DNA from: Tolypocladium sp. Sup5 PDA-1
Taxonomy: Eukaryota; Ascomycota; Sordariomycetes; Hypocreales; Ophiocordycipitaceae
Length of the DNA: 64,000 nucleotides
Direction of reading: 5' to 3'
Assembly (NCBI GenBank): GCA_000750105.3
Contig: JPHH03000006.1
Location: forward strand, 372,001-436,000
Below the pieces are notes generated by a model. That model ran no database searches and had not been told where the DNA came from. It saw only the letters and a list, made by a program, of their open reading frames with translations. This document shows positions 53,941 through 64,000 of this stretch, piece by piece. How positions within the stretch are numbered: position 1 is the stretch's first letter; each line of letters starts with the position of its first letter. The position numbers and the translations under genes are program-made.

Positions 53941-56188
53941 ATGTCGGAAAATGCACAATCAAAAAGGCCAAAGCTTCCCGTGAAGCAGCTGGCTATCTTG
54001 GGTAAGAATGGCCGTTGCAATTGTATTACAAGAAAATGAACAAGTTTCCAGAAAAGGCCACGCATCTCGAGTGAGTCTGCATGGGGTCTGTCAATGCCGT
54101 CCTCGTCCAAAGCTGGATGTTGTCTCCTGGTCCCCGGCCGGATTCGAACCGACAACATCTCTCGAGAGGCTTCCAGGTGATAACCACTCCGCCACCGGGG
54201 GATGTTGTCTGCATAGTCTTCGTTCTTGTTCCTCAAAGCTTCGTCTGCTTTGACTTTACCGAACTGGATAGCTGTTTCTCATACAGAAGCAGGAGACACG
54301 GGATAAGATGACAGCGAGGCGCGAGCGAGAGTGTAGAAGCGCAGTTGGACGACAATCAGTATTCATCAGGGTACTCCCCACACCACGTCCAGCGCCGTTG
54401 TGCTAACCCAGTCGCAGCCGTTGCGAGATTTGCCGAACCCATGGCCTATACCTCCGTCTTCCCGTATCTACCTGAGATGATTCGGGACTTTGGCGTGGAG
54501 GAAAACGAGGTTGCGAAGTGGGCGGGCATTACGTCGTCCGTCTTTGCAGTGTCCCAAGGCTTCGCGGCAGTGCCTTGGGGCAAGGCAGCCGACCGCTTTG
54601 GGAGAAAGCCGATTCTTATCTGCGGCCTTTTGAGCACCATGATCTGCTTCATCGTATGGGGCATGTCGACCAGCCTAACCATGGCCATCACTGTCCGAGC
54701 CATCTCGGGCGCAGGAAACGGAAACGGTACGTTTACAAGGCAAACTGCAAGCATATGCAGCTAGCTGACTATGATTCAGTGGGAAACATAAGGACGATGG
54801 TAGCGGAGATGGTGCCTGAAAGGGAGCTTCAGGCCAGGGCGTTTTCCATCATGCCTTTGGTCTGGTCTCTGGGTTCCGTCGTCGGGCCAGCCTTTGGAGG
54901 CTTCCTTGCCCAGCCGGCCCGGCAATACCCAAACTTGTTTGGGAACATCGAGTATTTCAAGCGGTTCCCCTATGCCCTTCCAAATCTTGTGGCAACTTTC
55001 TTCTTTCTCATCTCCGCCACTTGCGCAACGCTTTTCCTCAGGGTTGGTCCAGGTTTCCTCCCACATTTGCTTGAACAGATTGTGGCTGACAGAACACAAG
55101 GAAACTTTGGCATCCAAGCGTGAACGTCAAGACTGGGGCCTCCAGGTCGGCAAGCGCGTATCTCGCGCATTCACGAAGAACCCGCGTCATGCCAATCGTC
55201 GACCGTCATTCGTAGACGGGGAGGCCACGGCACCCCTTCTCCCCAGCAAGCTCCAGTCGAATAAGTCGACAGCCAATCTGCCAGCGCCCGGGATGAAGGA
55301 AGTCTTCACGCGTCAGACCGTCGTTAACCTTGTGTCATACACCTTTCTTGCGTTGCACTCTGTCGCGTACGACCAGAACATCAGCGTCTTCCTAAACTAT
55401 CCCGTCGTGAAGCACACGCCGGAAAACACCAAGCTCCCGTTTTACTTCAACGGCGGCTTCGGCCTGAAGTCAGGCAAGATCGGAACCATCTTCACCATCT
55501 ACGGCATCACGTGCGGCCTCATCCAGTTCCTGCTCTATGCGCCACTGGTCAACCGCTATGGTGTTTTGAGATGTTACAAAGTCTGCTGTAAGTCGGTTGA
55601 TCTGCGAATGACATGGATAGTAAAGTTGACACACAGGTAGCCGTTGCTCTGCCATTTGTGTACTTTATCACGCCGTACACGTCACTGTTCCCTACAGAAG
55701 CGACGCGAGTAGCCGCCATTATTGCCGTCATGCTGGTGAAGGCGGTCAGCATCATTGTCGCTTTCCCGTCCATCACCATCCTGCTGACCAACTCGTGTAC
55801 CTCGCTCCGCGTCCTCGGAACCTTGAACGGCTTTGCCACGGCATTCAGCGGATTCGGTCGCGCCCTCGGGCCAGCCTCCACTGGCATTGTATTTTCATGG
55901 GGGGCTGACAATGGCTACATCGTCTCGGCGTACTTTTACCTCGGGATCGTGGCTGCGCTTGGAACCATTCCATTGTTCATGATTGTGGAGGGCGACGGAT
56001 TCTCGGCGTCGGCGGACAACAGCGACACGGAGGGTGATGGAAGCATGGAGGACAGCGGAGTCATTTTGCCTAGTGAGTCGGCAATCGATGATTGCTCGGA
56101 CGACGAAGCTGGTGCGTCGGCTCCTCTTCTGCACAAGACAAAGAAGAACGGAACGACGTACCAGGCAATCAATGGCGGACACAAGTAA
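53941..56188 (+). CDS. MFS transporter (DHA1/ZIFL-like)
   Basis: Five exons: 53941-54001, 54418-54726, 54780-55042, 55101-55587, 55641-56188, 555 residues. The joins yield LPVKQLAILAVARFAEPMAY, then GNGNVGNIRTMVAEMVPERE, FLRETLASKRE and KVCSVALPFVYFITP, all family-like. The MFS motif A is WGKAADRFGRKPILI between helices 2 and 3; SVVGPAFGGFLAQP fits motif C of antiporters. Twelve helices can be placed around a central cytoplasmic loop (about 225-300). Similar proteins are annotated as DHA1 drug:H+ antiporters or zinc-induced-facilitator-like carriers. The substrate is unknown. The acidic C-terminal tail has Asp/Ser clusters. The first intron is 416 nt, far longer than any other here, and holds a tRNA-like unit. 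Confidence 0.9.
54115..54210 (+). repeat. 11-bp direct repeats flanking the tRNA-like element
   Basis: GGATGTTGTCT occurs at 54115-54125 and again at 54200-54210, bracketing the tRNA-like unit. A 9-nt inverted copy (GACAACATC) lies inside at 54151-54159. The flanking pair looks like a target-site duplication of a retroposed insert. Confidence 0.7.
54131..54202 (-). other. tRNA-like (degenerate) element in MFS intron 1, antisense
   Basis: On the minus strand there is a perfect Pol III A box, TGGCGGAGTGG (54194-54184), followed by GTTA, and a perfect B box, GGTTCGAATCC (54150-54140). The ends CCCCGG and CCGGGG pair, and CCA follows the 3' end (54130-54128). However, a canonical cloverleaf cannot be drawn: the T stem is one base short, the D stem has a mismatch, and no 5-bp anticodon stem is evident in the segment with CTCTCGAGAG. 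No T-run terminator follows. I read it as a tRNA pseudogene or tRNA-derived insert rather than a working tRNA. Confidence 0.55.
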
Positions 56189-56674
56189 TACGAGCGCCGG
56201 AGACGATATCGGGGCCATGTGCTACGACGTTTGGGGTATAATACGAATGCTTGGATTTCATGTGCAGACATTGGATGGTGTTGGGCTTTTGTTTTCATTG
56301 TATGGACGAGCATGGCATAAAGCATTCGTGGCGTTGGACAATTGTGTTTGTTGATGGGTTGTTTAAGATGGTCCACACTTGGCTACCAAAAGGCGGATAC
56401 ACGATATTGTTGGAATCATCTACATTTCCGCAAGTCTTCCAACATGTTCCGGTCGATATATGGGATCTAAGAGAACATGATTTGAATACTGAACCTATTC
56501 GTATTAGGACTCTATCCAGAGCCCTCCCACCCGTGAACATCCATTGACCCAAGCCGAAATCCATCAACTCCCTGCCATGCCCGTCGCTAATGTAAGTATT
56601 ATTGATGCAAAGAAAAGATGGAGAAGAAAAAAACAAGCTTATAAGGGGAACGTGCCCTTGCACGTCTCGTCCCC
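56189..56674. other. Convergent 3' spacer between MFS and SprT-like genes
   Basis: 486 bp, relatively A/T-rich; probably 3' UTRs. No gene seen. Confidence 0.45.
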
Positions 56675-58114
56675 TTAGTAAACGTATGGCGAGGAGCCCG
56701 AGGCGTGCGGACCGCGGGCCCCAAAGTCTTCCCGCTCGTACCACTGCCACTCGCCGTGGACGAGACCATCGTCGTGTCGTGTGTGCTGCTGCGGAGGTTG
56801 CAGGTCCGCGATGTGTCCCGCCCCGTCGTGTCCGTGCCGCCAGTCCGGCTCGACGAGATTGTTCGCCGTGTCATCCACGGGCGGAGAAAACACATCATCG
56901 TCGACATCCCCCCGGAAATTCTCCAGGTCGGCCTCCATGTCGCTCATGCGCAGGTACTCCCTCCCCGCCCACTCGTCAATCAGGCCCGCAATCTCTCTGA
57001 ACCCTTCCGTGTGGCCGCCGCAGGTACGCGCCGCCCCCGGCCCGCACACGACGAACATGAAGCTGTGGATCATCTCGTGCAGGAAGGTGGCGATGAGCAG
57101 GCGGCGGTTGTAGCGCGTGTCGCGCAGGATCGGCGACGACAGCACGATGAGCGTCTCCCAGCCGCCGAGCAGCGCGCAGCGGCGCAGGGCTGTGGTGCCG
57201 ACGATGTGGCTCGCGTGCCACTGCGCCTGGCGGCCCGGGTGGCTCCAGTCCCAGGCGACGCGGCGCGCGAGGCGCCCGCCGAAGAAGAGCTCGTTGGCGG
57301 CGGAGAAGATGCTGCGCAGAGCGGCGTCGTCCAGGGCGAAGGCGGCGGCGCGGGTGCGCGGTGCGATGAGCGCGCGGAGGATGCGCTCGGGTTGCGAGTC
57401 GGGGAGGCGCCGGCGGTGGGAGGCGAGGTGCGCGCGCACGAGGGCCGCGGCGGAGTGGTCGGAGATGAGATGGCCGGCGAGGAGGTCGAAGGCGGAGTCG
57501 GAGCCGTCGTCGAGGGATGAGAGGGCGTCGTGGGCGGAGGCGGCCGAGGAGATGGAGAGGCCGGACTCGGTGCGCTCCATGTCCATGGCGGCGGCGGCGC
57601 AGGGGGGGAGGACGGAGCCGGAGCCGGGGCCGGGGCCGAGCACGGTGCGGTGAGCGCCGCCGGGGCAGTGGCCGGCGCCGGGGGCGAGAAAGGCGAGGGT
57701 TGGTTCCGGCGAGGGAGACGGCGACGGCAGCGGAGACGGGGGGTACCCGCCCTCGCGGATGACAAGAAAGGCGAGATTCCTGACGGGCACCGAGTCTCTC
57801 AGCAGTGGGCCGCGGTCGTCGGCGCCGTGGTGGTGGTGATGTTGATGCTGGTGCGGTTGCTCGTGCTCGTGCTCGTAGCCGCCGTACGGATGACCGTACA
57901 CGAAGTCATCGCCATCGCAGCCGCCGCCGCCAACGGACCCCCACGGCGCAATCCTCACCCTCTTGTGCAATTCGTAGCGGTCCTCGACGCCCCCGCCGTG
58001 CGTGTGGTAATAGCCGCCGCCGCGCCTCTTCCCGCCGTCAAAGTAAGACGCCGCCCTCGCATCGTCATCTCGGTGATGGAGCGGGTTGCCCCCGCCAAGC
58101 ACCCAAAAGGCCAT
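56675..58114 (-). CDS. SprT-like zinc-metalloprotease domain protein
   Basis: Single minus-strand exon, 479 residues from the ATG at 58114. The first 170 residues are low-complexity: Gly-rich, a His/Glu tract (HEHEQPHQHQHHHHH), and Pro/Ser repeats. The folded part, about 240-420, has FSAANELFFGGRL (SprT N-terminal block), VAWDWSHPG, and the active-site helix TFLHEMIHSFMFV with His346, Glu347 and His350. A third ligand is likely the His of CGGHTEGFREI. This is the HExxH plus downstream His layout of the SprT family (Spartan/SPRTN, Wss1-related), which degrade DNA-protein crosslinks. The C-terminal region is acidic and His/Gln-rich. DNA-repair function is inferred from the domain only; no UBZ or PIP motif was recognised. 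Very high GC in this exon. Confidence 0.72.
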   Translation of the reverse strand: MAFWVLGGGNPLHHRDDDARAASYFDGGKRRGGGYYHTHGGGVEDRYELHKRVRIAPWGSVGGGGCDGDDFVYGHPYGGYEHEHEQPHQHQHHHHHGADDRGPLLRDSVPVRNLAFLVIREGGYPPSPLPSPSPSPEPTLAFLAPGAGHCPGGAHRTVLGPGPGSGSVLPPCAAAAMDMERTESGLSISSAASAHDALSSLDDGSDSAFDLLAGHLISDHSAAALVRAHLASHRRRLPDSQPERILRALIAPRTRAAAFALDDAALRSIFSAANELFFGGRLARRVAWDWSHPGRQAQWHASHIVGTTALRRCALLGGWETLIVLSSPILRDTRYNRRLLIATFLHEMIHSFMFVVCGPGAARTCGGHTEGFREIAGLIDEWAGREYLRMSDMEADLENFRGDVDDDVFSPPVDDTANNLVEPDWRHGHDGAGHIADLQPPQQHTRHDDGLVHGEWQWYEREDFGARGPHASGSSPYVY

Positions 58115-60060
58115 CGAACATGCCGGCCCCAGACACAGCGGCGCCTAATTTGGTTGTAAAAAAAAATCGTTTTGAAAGGGAAGACGAAAAGGTCGGCTGG
58201 GAGAGTGAGTGAGGGGAGGACGGGCAGTTAGTTGGAGACGGATGATGGCGCCTTTGCAACGCTGAGCGGTGAGCGGCGTGTGATGAACCAAGGTGAGCGG
58301 CAAGCCACGGTCAGCGGACAGCCCGTATCGAGCGAGTCAAGGAGGGAGAATGATGCAAGCAATGCAGCAACAGCGCGAGACGCAAAAAGCAAAGACGAAT
58401 TCGCGCAAAAACGAGCAGACGCACACGGCCAGGGACACGCAAGTCCTTGAAGCAAACCAGAAGAAAAAAGGGGGCAGGCACACGAACGAGAGATGCATGG
58501 ACGTCTCGTTTTTCTCCTCGTTGGCCTCCACTGCCAGATCGTCGTGGCGGGCCAGGGAGGGACCTTGCAGCACCCAGCCGGAGAGTCCAGACGGCGCACC
58601 GCCCAGCGAGCGGCCCAATGGCCGTCATCGCCTCGCTCTGTCCGCTGGCCAAAGCTTCTCTTGTCGTCTGGGCCCCCGGGATGTTGCCTGGTTCGCTTGC
58701 TTCTTGTTCTCCATCCTAGTCTTCTTACGTGGATGAATACGGACTACGGATTATGTATATCCACATCTCGCTTCTCGTTTTTAACTCGTACTTTTGCCTT
58801 TACCTCTCTCTTCTCCTGTTGATCCCAAACGAAGGCATCAACCACGTCGGTTGCAAGTACAAACCGTTTGCTGCCCCCGCCCACAGCTGCTGTCTCGTCT
58901 CGCGCTGCACCTCTGCGGGCGTGACCAATCCAGCGGTGTGCGACCAGCGCCGCCTGCAGATGGCCAGCAACCTCTGCCCTCGCATTGGATCACCCGCGCG
59001 TAGGATCCTCCTCTCAGCTGGGGGCACGCTGCGGCCGCTGCTTCGCGCGCCGAGGACCGTCCGCGAAGAGGTGCTCCGGCTCCCATTTGCTGGCGATGCG
59101 ATGCTGACAGACGGGACGCCCGTGAGGGGGCAGGCAGCTCGACAGGGTGGCGATGCATCTGCATCTGCTCGACGTTGTCCGTCGTACGAGGGTACTCCGC
59201 TAGGCAGCTGAACGGCAGAGATCGATGCTGTGTATCTTGACACGGTCTGGATGCAAGTGCGTGTGCGTCCAGACGGGACGGGCTGCTGCTCCTGGTCCAG
59301 CTAGCATCTGCAGCGTCTCAATCAAGCAAACCGAAGCTCCAGCTCATCCATCCCCATTTCGACCTCCCCATCGTGAGCCTCGCACAAGAACCATTGGGCC
59401 TCATCCTTGCACCTCAGTGTCCAAGGCCCAATCTATTTCAGAGTCTGTGCCGATCAACAAGATCTCCAACTCTCGACGTCTCGGCTGGTGGCGCCCTACC
59501 CGCCACCCGTCTATTGGTCGCCTCGCCTTGCGCGCTACGTTGCCCGCCTGTCAATCCCCTTGCCCTGGACCCAGCTCACCACATGGCCCCGCTGCCATGC
59601 CTGTAGCACCAACCACCAAGCATACCTTGTGCGGATTGTTGCTGGCATTGCTCTGTGCCTATGGCAGATCATGCCTCGTTGGCCGAGTTCCTAGTTGATT
59701 CGACCGTATGTACGAAGTATGTACGTACGACCCCACAGAGGCATAAAGTGAGGCAAAACAATGACGTCGTGAGAGCGATGCCAGTCCAATGCCCCGAGGC
59801 AAAGCGTTCCAGCGCATCGTCAAGACATGGTGTATCATTATTTACTTCCCAAGCTACTGGCATCGCTTTGACGCATGTCGTCAACATCGTTTTTCATTCC
59901 CCAGTTTCCAAGCTTCGCTCAGGCCCCTGGCCAGCCGAATCACCATCCCTAATCATGCACGTACGCTGAGCCATTATCCATAATACGTTTCTCGAGCCCA
60001 AGACGACGCTAGTCGCTGCCCAATCCCGTTCTGGCTCCCAAGTTCCCAACGCCTCGCTCC
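58115..60060. other. 1.9-kb spacer, no gene recognised
   Basis: Leader side of the SprT-like gene and 3' side of the F-box gene, both on the minus strand. Open frames are composition-driven. Motif copies occur near 58735-58752 (ATACGGACTACGGATT) and 59704-59728 (CGTATGTACGAAGTATGTAC). Confidence 0.4.
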
Positions 60061-62088
60061 TTATCCAGTCCCCGTTCCCATGCCCAGGTTGCCCATAAAC
60101 CTGACCTCGTCCGCCTGCCGCACGAGCGCCTCGCGCATGCGCTCTCTGTGCCGCTCCCTCTTCTCGTCGTCCGCCGCCGACCCCGGGCCCTGAGCCTCAA
60201 AGTCTTTGGCCTGGTACAGCGGCTCCTTGGTGAAGCTCACCATGCCCAGCTTCTCCCCCGTCCAGAACAGGACGTTGTCATTGTTCGGCCGGTCCTGCCC
60301 CTGCTTCGACTGCGTCGACAGGATCTTGCGTGCCAAGTCGTCCGACGCCGGCATCGACGCAAACAGAGACGACGGCGCCTCTGTGTCGCTGTGCCCGATC
60401 CTAAGCCGGCGACACTCGGTCGAGCCGTCTCTCTCGAACCAATTCAGGAGCCCAGACCCATCCGAGAACACAATCTTGGTCCCGTGATTGATCACCGAGA
60501 GGATCGTCGCCGACGCCGCCGTCTGCCGGTTCTTCATGACCGAGTTCTGCAGCATCGCACGGCCCACCGAGTCCGAGGCTGTGCTGAGCCCATAGATTTC
60601 CAGTGAGCCCTTGCTGTTGTAGCCGCCGCCGGCAATCAGCGTCCACCCCTCTCCCGTCGCCTTCATGTGGGCCATCCGCTCTGCCGTGAGCTCTCCCCGC
60701 CGTCGCACCTCCGTGTCGACAGTGGAAAACGGAAACGGGAGAGACGCCATGCTCTTGATCAAGGCTCCCGAGTAGATTGACCCCACTATGGCCGGGAACT
60801 TGCGCCGGTCGTAGTGCAAAATGTTGGAAAATCGCCCCGACACGTAAATGTCGTCCGAGACGAGATCCTCCGACCCCGGACGAGGAAGGTGGAGGATGTA
60901 GATTGGCGTGGGCTGCGACAAGGACGCGTATGGGGGCAACGGCTTGGGGTCGAAGAGGCTCCTGAGCACATCCGACTGCTCCCGCTCAGGGCCGTCCAAA
61001 CGCTCGACAACATCGCGTAACGCCCTGGCCCTGGCGCGGAAGTCGTGAAGATGTATCCCTAGTGACGTGCCGACCGTCAGAGGGACTCCTTCGTGGACCG
61101 AGGAGAGCGTCGTGATGGACCACTCGAAAGACTCCCGGCTCACAACCTCCAAGCGGTTCAGATCAACCTCGATGAGATCTGGAATCGACGGTTAGCCAAG
61201 TCGAAGCACACTTTTGCGAATGCCACTTACGGCTTTGCACAGCAAAAAAGGCTCTGTGGCCGCCGTTGTTCACGCTGACGCACTCCGTCACCCCCGTGTC
61301 GATCTTCTTGGACCTCCGGGCATTCTGGCTGCTCGGCCCATCGATGAAGAGAATATCACGCTGGCTCCTGGCGACGATCCCGCCTTGCTTCCCCCGGGTC
61401 CCCTTGACATCCCACAAGCATACCGACCCGTCGTCCAACGGGGACACTGCGAGCATCGTGCCGAGGCCATCGTTTCCGCCATATGGGCTGTACAGTGCCA
61501 GACCTCTGGCCTCAATCATAGTCTCGAGGCCCCTGTCGCGCATCCGAGGAGTCTGCAGCCAGTTGACACTAGCGGGCCCATTGCGCTGAAAGTACTCATC
61601 GTACCACGAGACTCGCTCGCCAGGATACACGGGGTCCCAGTTGGCCATGTCCTGCAGCGTCCGCCAGCGATGGTACTGCGGATCCGCGCCGTCTAAACCT
61701 CCATCACTGTTCGTGCCGCGGTTGCGGTCCCCGCTGTCCGGGTCCAGGAGCGGCGTCGCATTGTGGGGGCCGTCGCTGAAGTCGATGGGCGTCTTGGACA
61801 GTCTGCGACGGGTGTGGAGCGCCTGGTACCACGGCGAGTCCTCAAAGCTAAAGCGCTTCCACAGTTCGTCGTCGAGGCAGAATTTCTGCAGCTTGCGTGA
61901 CACGAGCTGCAGCCGGATTATGTGGCAGGGCTCGAGATCTGTAATTGATGGGAGAGGGGGCGATCAGCCAAGCTCCTATCGAGGGAGGGGCAGGAGAGCC
62001 AGGCACAGGTCAACTCACAGCCCAGGATCTGCAGCAAGATCTCATCCGGGAGCTCGTCCCAGCGCGAGGGCATGTCGGTCGGGGCCAT
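60061..62088 (-). CDS. F-box protein with WD/beta-propeller-like C-terminal region
   Basis: Minus-strand exons 62088-62019, 61938-61231 and 61178-60061 (introns 80 and 52 nt), 631 residues. The first join builds the F-box: WDELPDEILLQILGYLEP, then IIRLQLVSRKLQKFCLDDE and LWKRFSFE (about residues 5-50). The rest contains blade-like strands, for example GTMLAVSPLDDGSVCLWDVK (about 180), FFAVQSHLIEVDLNRLEVVS across the second join, WTLIAGGGYNSKGSLEIYGL and KIVFSDGSGLLNWFERDG. This suggests a degenerate beta-propeller that could recruit substrates to an SCF ubiquitin ligase through Skp1 binding of the F-box. The C terminus is charged (DEKRERHRERMREALVRQ). I know similar anonymous F-box proteins in Sordariomycetes but no named orthologue. 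Confidence 0.85.
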
Positions 62089-63916
62089 GGCGCATGGTGA
62101 CGATCCGGGGCCCGAGGAGTAGCAATGCTCGAGGAGTAGCGGTGCTGGGGATGGCTGCTAACGTGTTGGTTGTAGGAGAAAGGAAACGCAGCGGAAGGGA
62201 GGGATGGATAAATGGATGGATGGGTAAGCTGAGGCGCCCATTCTGTCACTAAGTTTCTTGCTGCATCCACGGATGTCTCTTCAGGCTCTAGCCGAGTCGA
62301 GGCAGGCGCTGGCAAACGTGGAGCGAAGCGGGCCGGCAGGGGACGGGAAGCGGTAGTTCGTTACAGCGCCCAGGGCCAGTCCAGTTTGGTCGTTAGTGGC
62401 ACCGCGGGGGGGGCAGGGAACTCCACCGTCTATGGCCACATTGGCCATCCGTGGCATCCAATTCCATCAAAGAAGCCTGTCTTGCCTGTGTCGAGCACGC
62501 AAACTCGGTCGAATCAGCCGAGCCGCTGAACCTTGAAGCACCAGAGAGTTGCGCGATGCAGGGTATCTAGGCCTCTCCCTGGTCTAGAGGGCGTATCCGG
62601 GTCGTCCGGTGCCAGGCCCGTTTCGACATTCCAGTGGTTTAGTCCAGGGATTTGCCTTTACTTGACAGCCTTCAAACTCAAAGAATCCACGGCTTGGTCG
62701 AGACTGCATGCGGACATTTCGGAGCACTGCATGGTATGATACGGAGTACATGCGAAGTAATTGTCACCGGAAGCTTGCAAGTTGGTCGGTCCAGGCTCCA
62801 GTCCACGAGGAACGACTTGTCACTTGCCGCCCCTGGCTCACATGGCTGTCCCTCAGTGGCTAATCGTCCAACGAGGTGGAGTATATCGAGTTCCGATCCT
62901 CGTGTAATACTTCGTACGAAGTACGTGCGCTTGCACTCGCCAGTTCTGGAGGGCTGCAGGCAAATTGCGGGAGCCAATGGTGAGGACGCGGTATTCTTAC
63001 TGAGACTTGCAAGGTTCCGACGCCATGGCTGGCATCCAACAACCGCCGAACGCGAAGGATACGCCCAAAGCAGAGCATTTCGAACCACGTACGATGCAGG
63101 TATGCACTGTTACAAAGTAATATCTGGACTAAGTCGAACTTGGCATGAACTTGGCTAAGTCGAGTCAACTTTGGTGCAGGGTCTGCATGCATCTCGCGAC
63201 CTGCGATATACACAGGCAATGCCATCAACTTGCTCCGTCGCAGACGGCATGCGGCTCTGTCGTTGTTTCAACAACATGCCTCGTGCACTAAAAAATATCT
63301 TGCTGCCTTGGTGCCTGTTTCTTTTCTCAGTCACCCACCGATAAGCATAAACTCCCTAGGTCCCGCTTGTGCTGAACAGAACCTCCACGTCACGGGACCT
63401 CGCCTAGCAACCTCCCCTTTCCACTCCCTCACCACACCCCAAACTTGGGCCTGTTCTTCCTCCAGAGAGGACTTCAGTGCTACCTCATCATCCTTCGTTT
63501 CGTCACGCCACCGGCGGTCCTCGGGCCCGCCCCTGGTTCTGTTTATCCCGCCCGTTTCCTACGCGTGCGGCCGAGTGTCCGCCCACGCCCCCAACATCGT
63601 TCTGGTTCACTTCCACTTCTCCACAGAACATCACAACACACACGCGTTTTGTGCAGCCCTCACTTATCTGGCTAGGGGCTTGGTTCAGGTCTTTGCGAGC
63701 TCGTTTGAGAGAGCCCAACGCCCTTCATTGTTGGCCCCTTCCCACACGCGTTGCTTTTGGTTGCGCGCACGCGACGCCGCTTCGTGACTCACCAACTTCG
63801 TCCCTTTCTCGAAGTGAGTGAACAGCCCCTTTATCCCATTTCATGTTTGACGAAGCTGACAAAGTCATACGCAAAGTCCCGCCCCCGAGGTGCCCGACGC
63901 CTCCTGTTTGTTCCAC
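62089..63916. other. Spacer upstream of F-box gene and of the rightmost gene
   Basis: Head-to-head spacer. Motif copies occur at about 62742-62752 (ATACGGAGTAC) and 62909-62926 (TACTTCGTACGAAGTACG, a perfect-core palindrome). From 63280 to 63900 the plus strand is C/T-rich, like a long promoter or leader for a gene starting near 63917. No coding region otherwise. Confidence 0.4.
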
Positions 63917-64000
63917 ATGATGCACCCCATGTCCGACAGCGTATGTCCAACTGCTTGAACGAGTTGTGTGCAAATGGAATACTTAATCAGAAAACAGTCT
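63917..64000 (+). CDS. Possible 5' end of a gene cut by the window edge
   Basis: After a long C/T-rich leader, ATGATGCACCCCATGTCC encodes MMHPMSDS (63917-63940), directly followed by a consensus donor GTATGT at 63941. A branch-like ACTTAAT (63981) and the acceptor AAACAG (63992-63997) come before the window ends. This is a plausible short first exon plus 57-nt intron, as in several genes here, but only eight codons are visible and no family can be named. Confidence 0.35.

Noticed and set aside
56705..57765. Long frames on plus and alternative minus frames around the SprT-like exon
   Set aside because: Extreme GC keeps several frames open; only the 56675-58114 frame shows a HExxH metalloprotease pattern.
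1..64000. CRISPR arrays, operons, rRNA genes, intact transposons
   Set aside because: No regularly spaced repeats, no polycistronic layout, no rRNA-like sequence and no transposase or reverse-transcriptase frame was seen.

Overview
The window looks like nuclear DNA of a filamentous ascomycete, most likely a Sordariomycete of the order Hypocreales. The evidence is short spliceosomal introns (about 50-105 nt, GTRNGT donors, CTAAC/CTGAC-like branch sites, YAG acceptors), GC-rich third codon positions, CT-rich leaders before start codons, and fungal-type families (HET, DUF3716, Rhodopsin/PTH11-like, Psg1, Mcr1, Spa2, Ssu72, Kre33). Genes are singly promoted on both strands with no operons. Exon joins were worked out by hand from splice signals, frame and family conservation; in every proposed model the summed exon length is a multiple of three.

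Layout. 0.5-12.8 kb is mostly core: SYM1 (mitochondrial membrane), COX24/mS38 (mitoribosome), KRE33/NAT10 (rRNA/tRNA acetylation), an unrecognised Cys-containing protein with a decayed repeated C terminus, and a convergent pair formed by dihydroxyacetone kinase and a DapA-type aldolase. 12.8-22 kb is gene-poor and accessory: a DUF3716 protein, an intronless HET-domain gene, and about 4 kb with only gene relics. 22-40.1 kb returns to core or broadly conserved genes: a Psg1-like membrane protein, a JmjC protein, a family-1 glycosyltransferase, the polarisome scaffold SPA2, the CTD phosphatase SSU72 and the SH3 protein NBP2, with long empty spacers at 32-34.7 and 35.6-38.5 kb. 40.9-46.7 kb has mitochondrial MCR1, then an accessory patch with a six-exon Rhodopsin-like membrane protein and a secreted TNT-domain protein. 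47.7-62.1 kb has a MARVEL tetraspan protein, a glutamate-carboxypeptidase-II-like M28 peptidase, an MFS transporter, a SprT-like metalloprotein and an F-box protein. The 5' end of another gene may begin near 63.9 kb.

The genes do not form one pathway. Possible local themes are three-carbon metabolism (DAK plus aldolase), tip growth and signalling (SPA2, NBP2), and self/non-self or environmental interaction (HET, TNT-domain secreted protein, Rhodopsin-like receptor). The most unusual sequence structures are: a tRNA-like unit bounded by 11-bp direct repeats inside an unusually long MFS intron; a 114-bp in-phase coding duplication whose second copy carries two stop codons but stays open afterwards; two stop-free introns of length 3n (in DAK and SPA2); and a short motif of the TACGGAGTAC / TACGAAGTAC type scattered through almost every long spacer.
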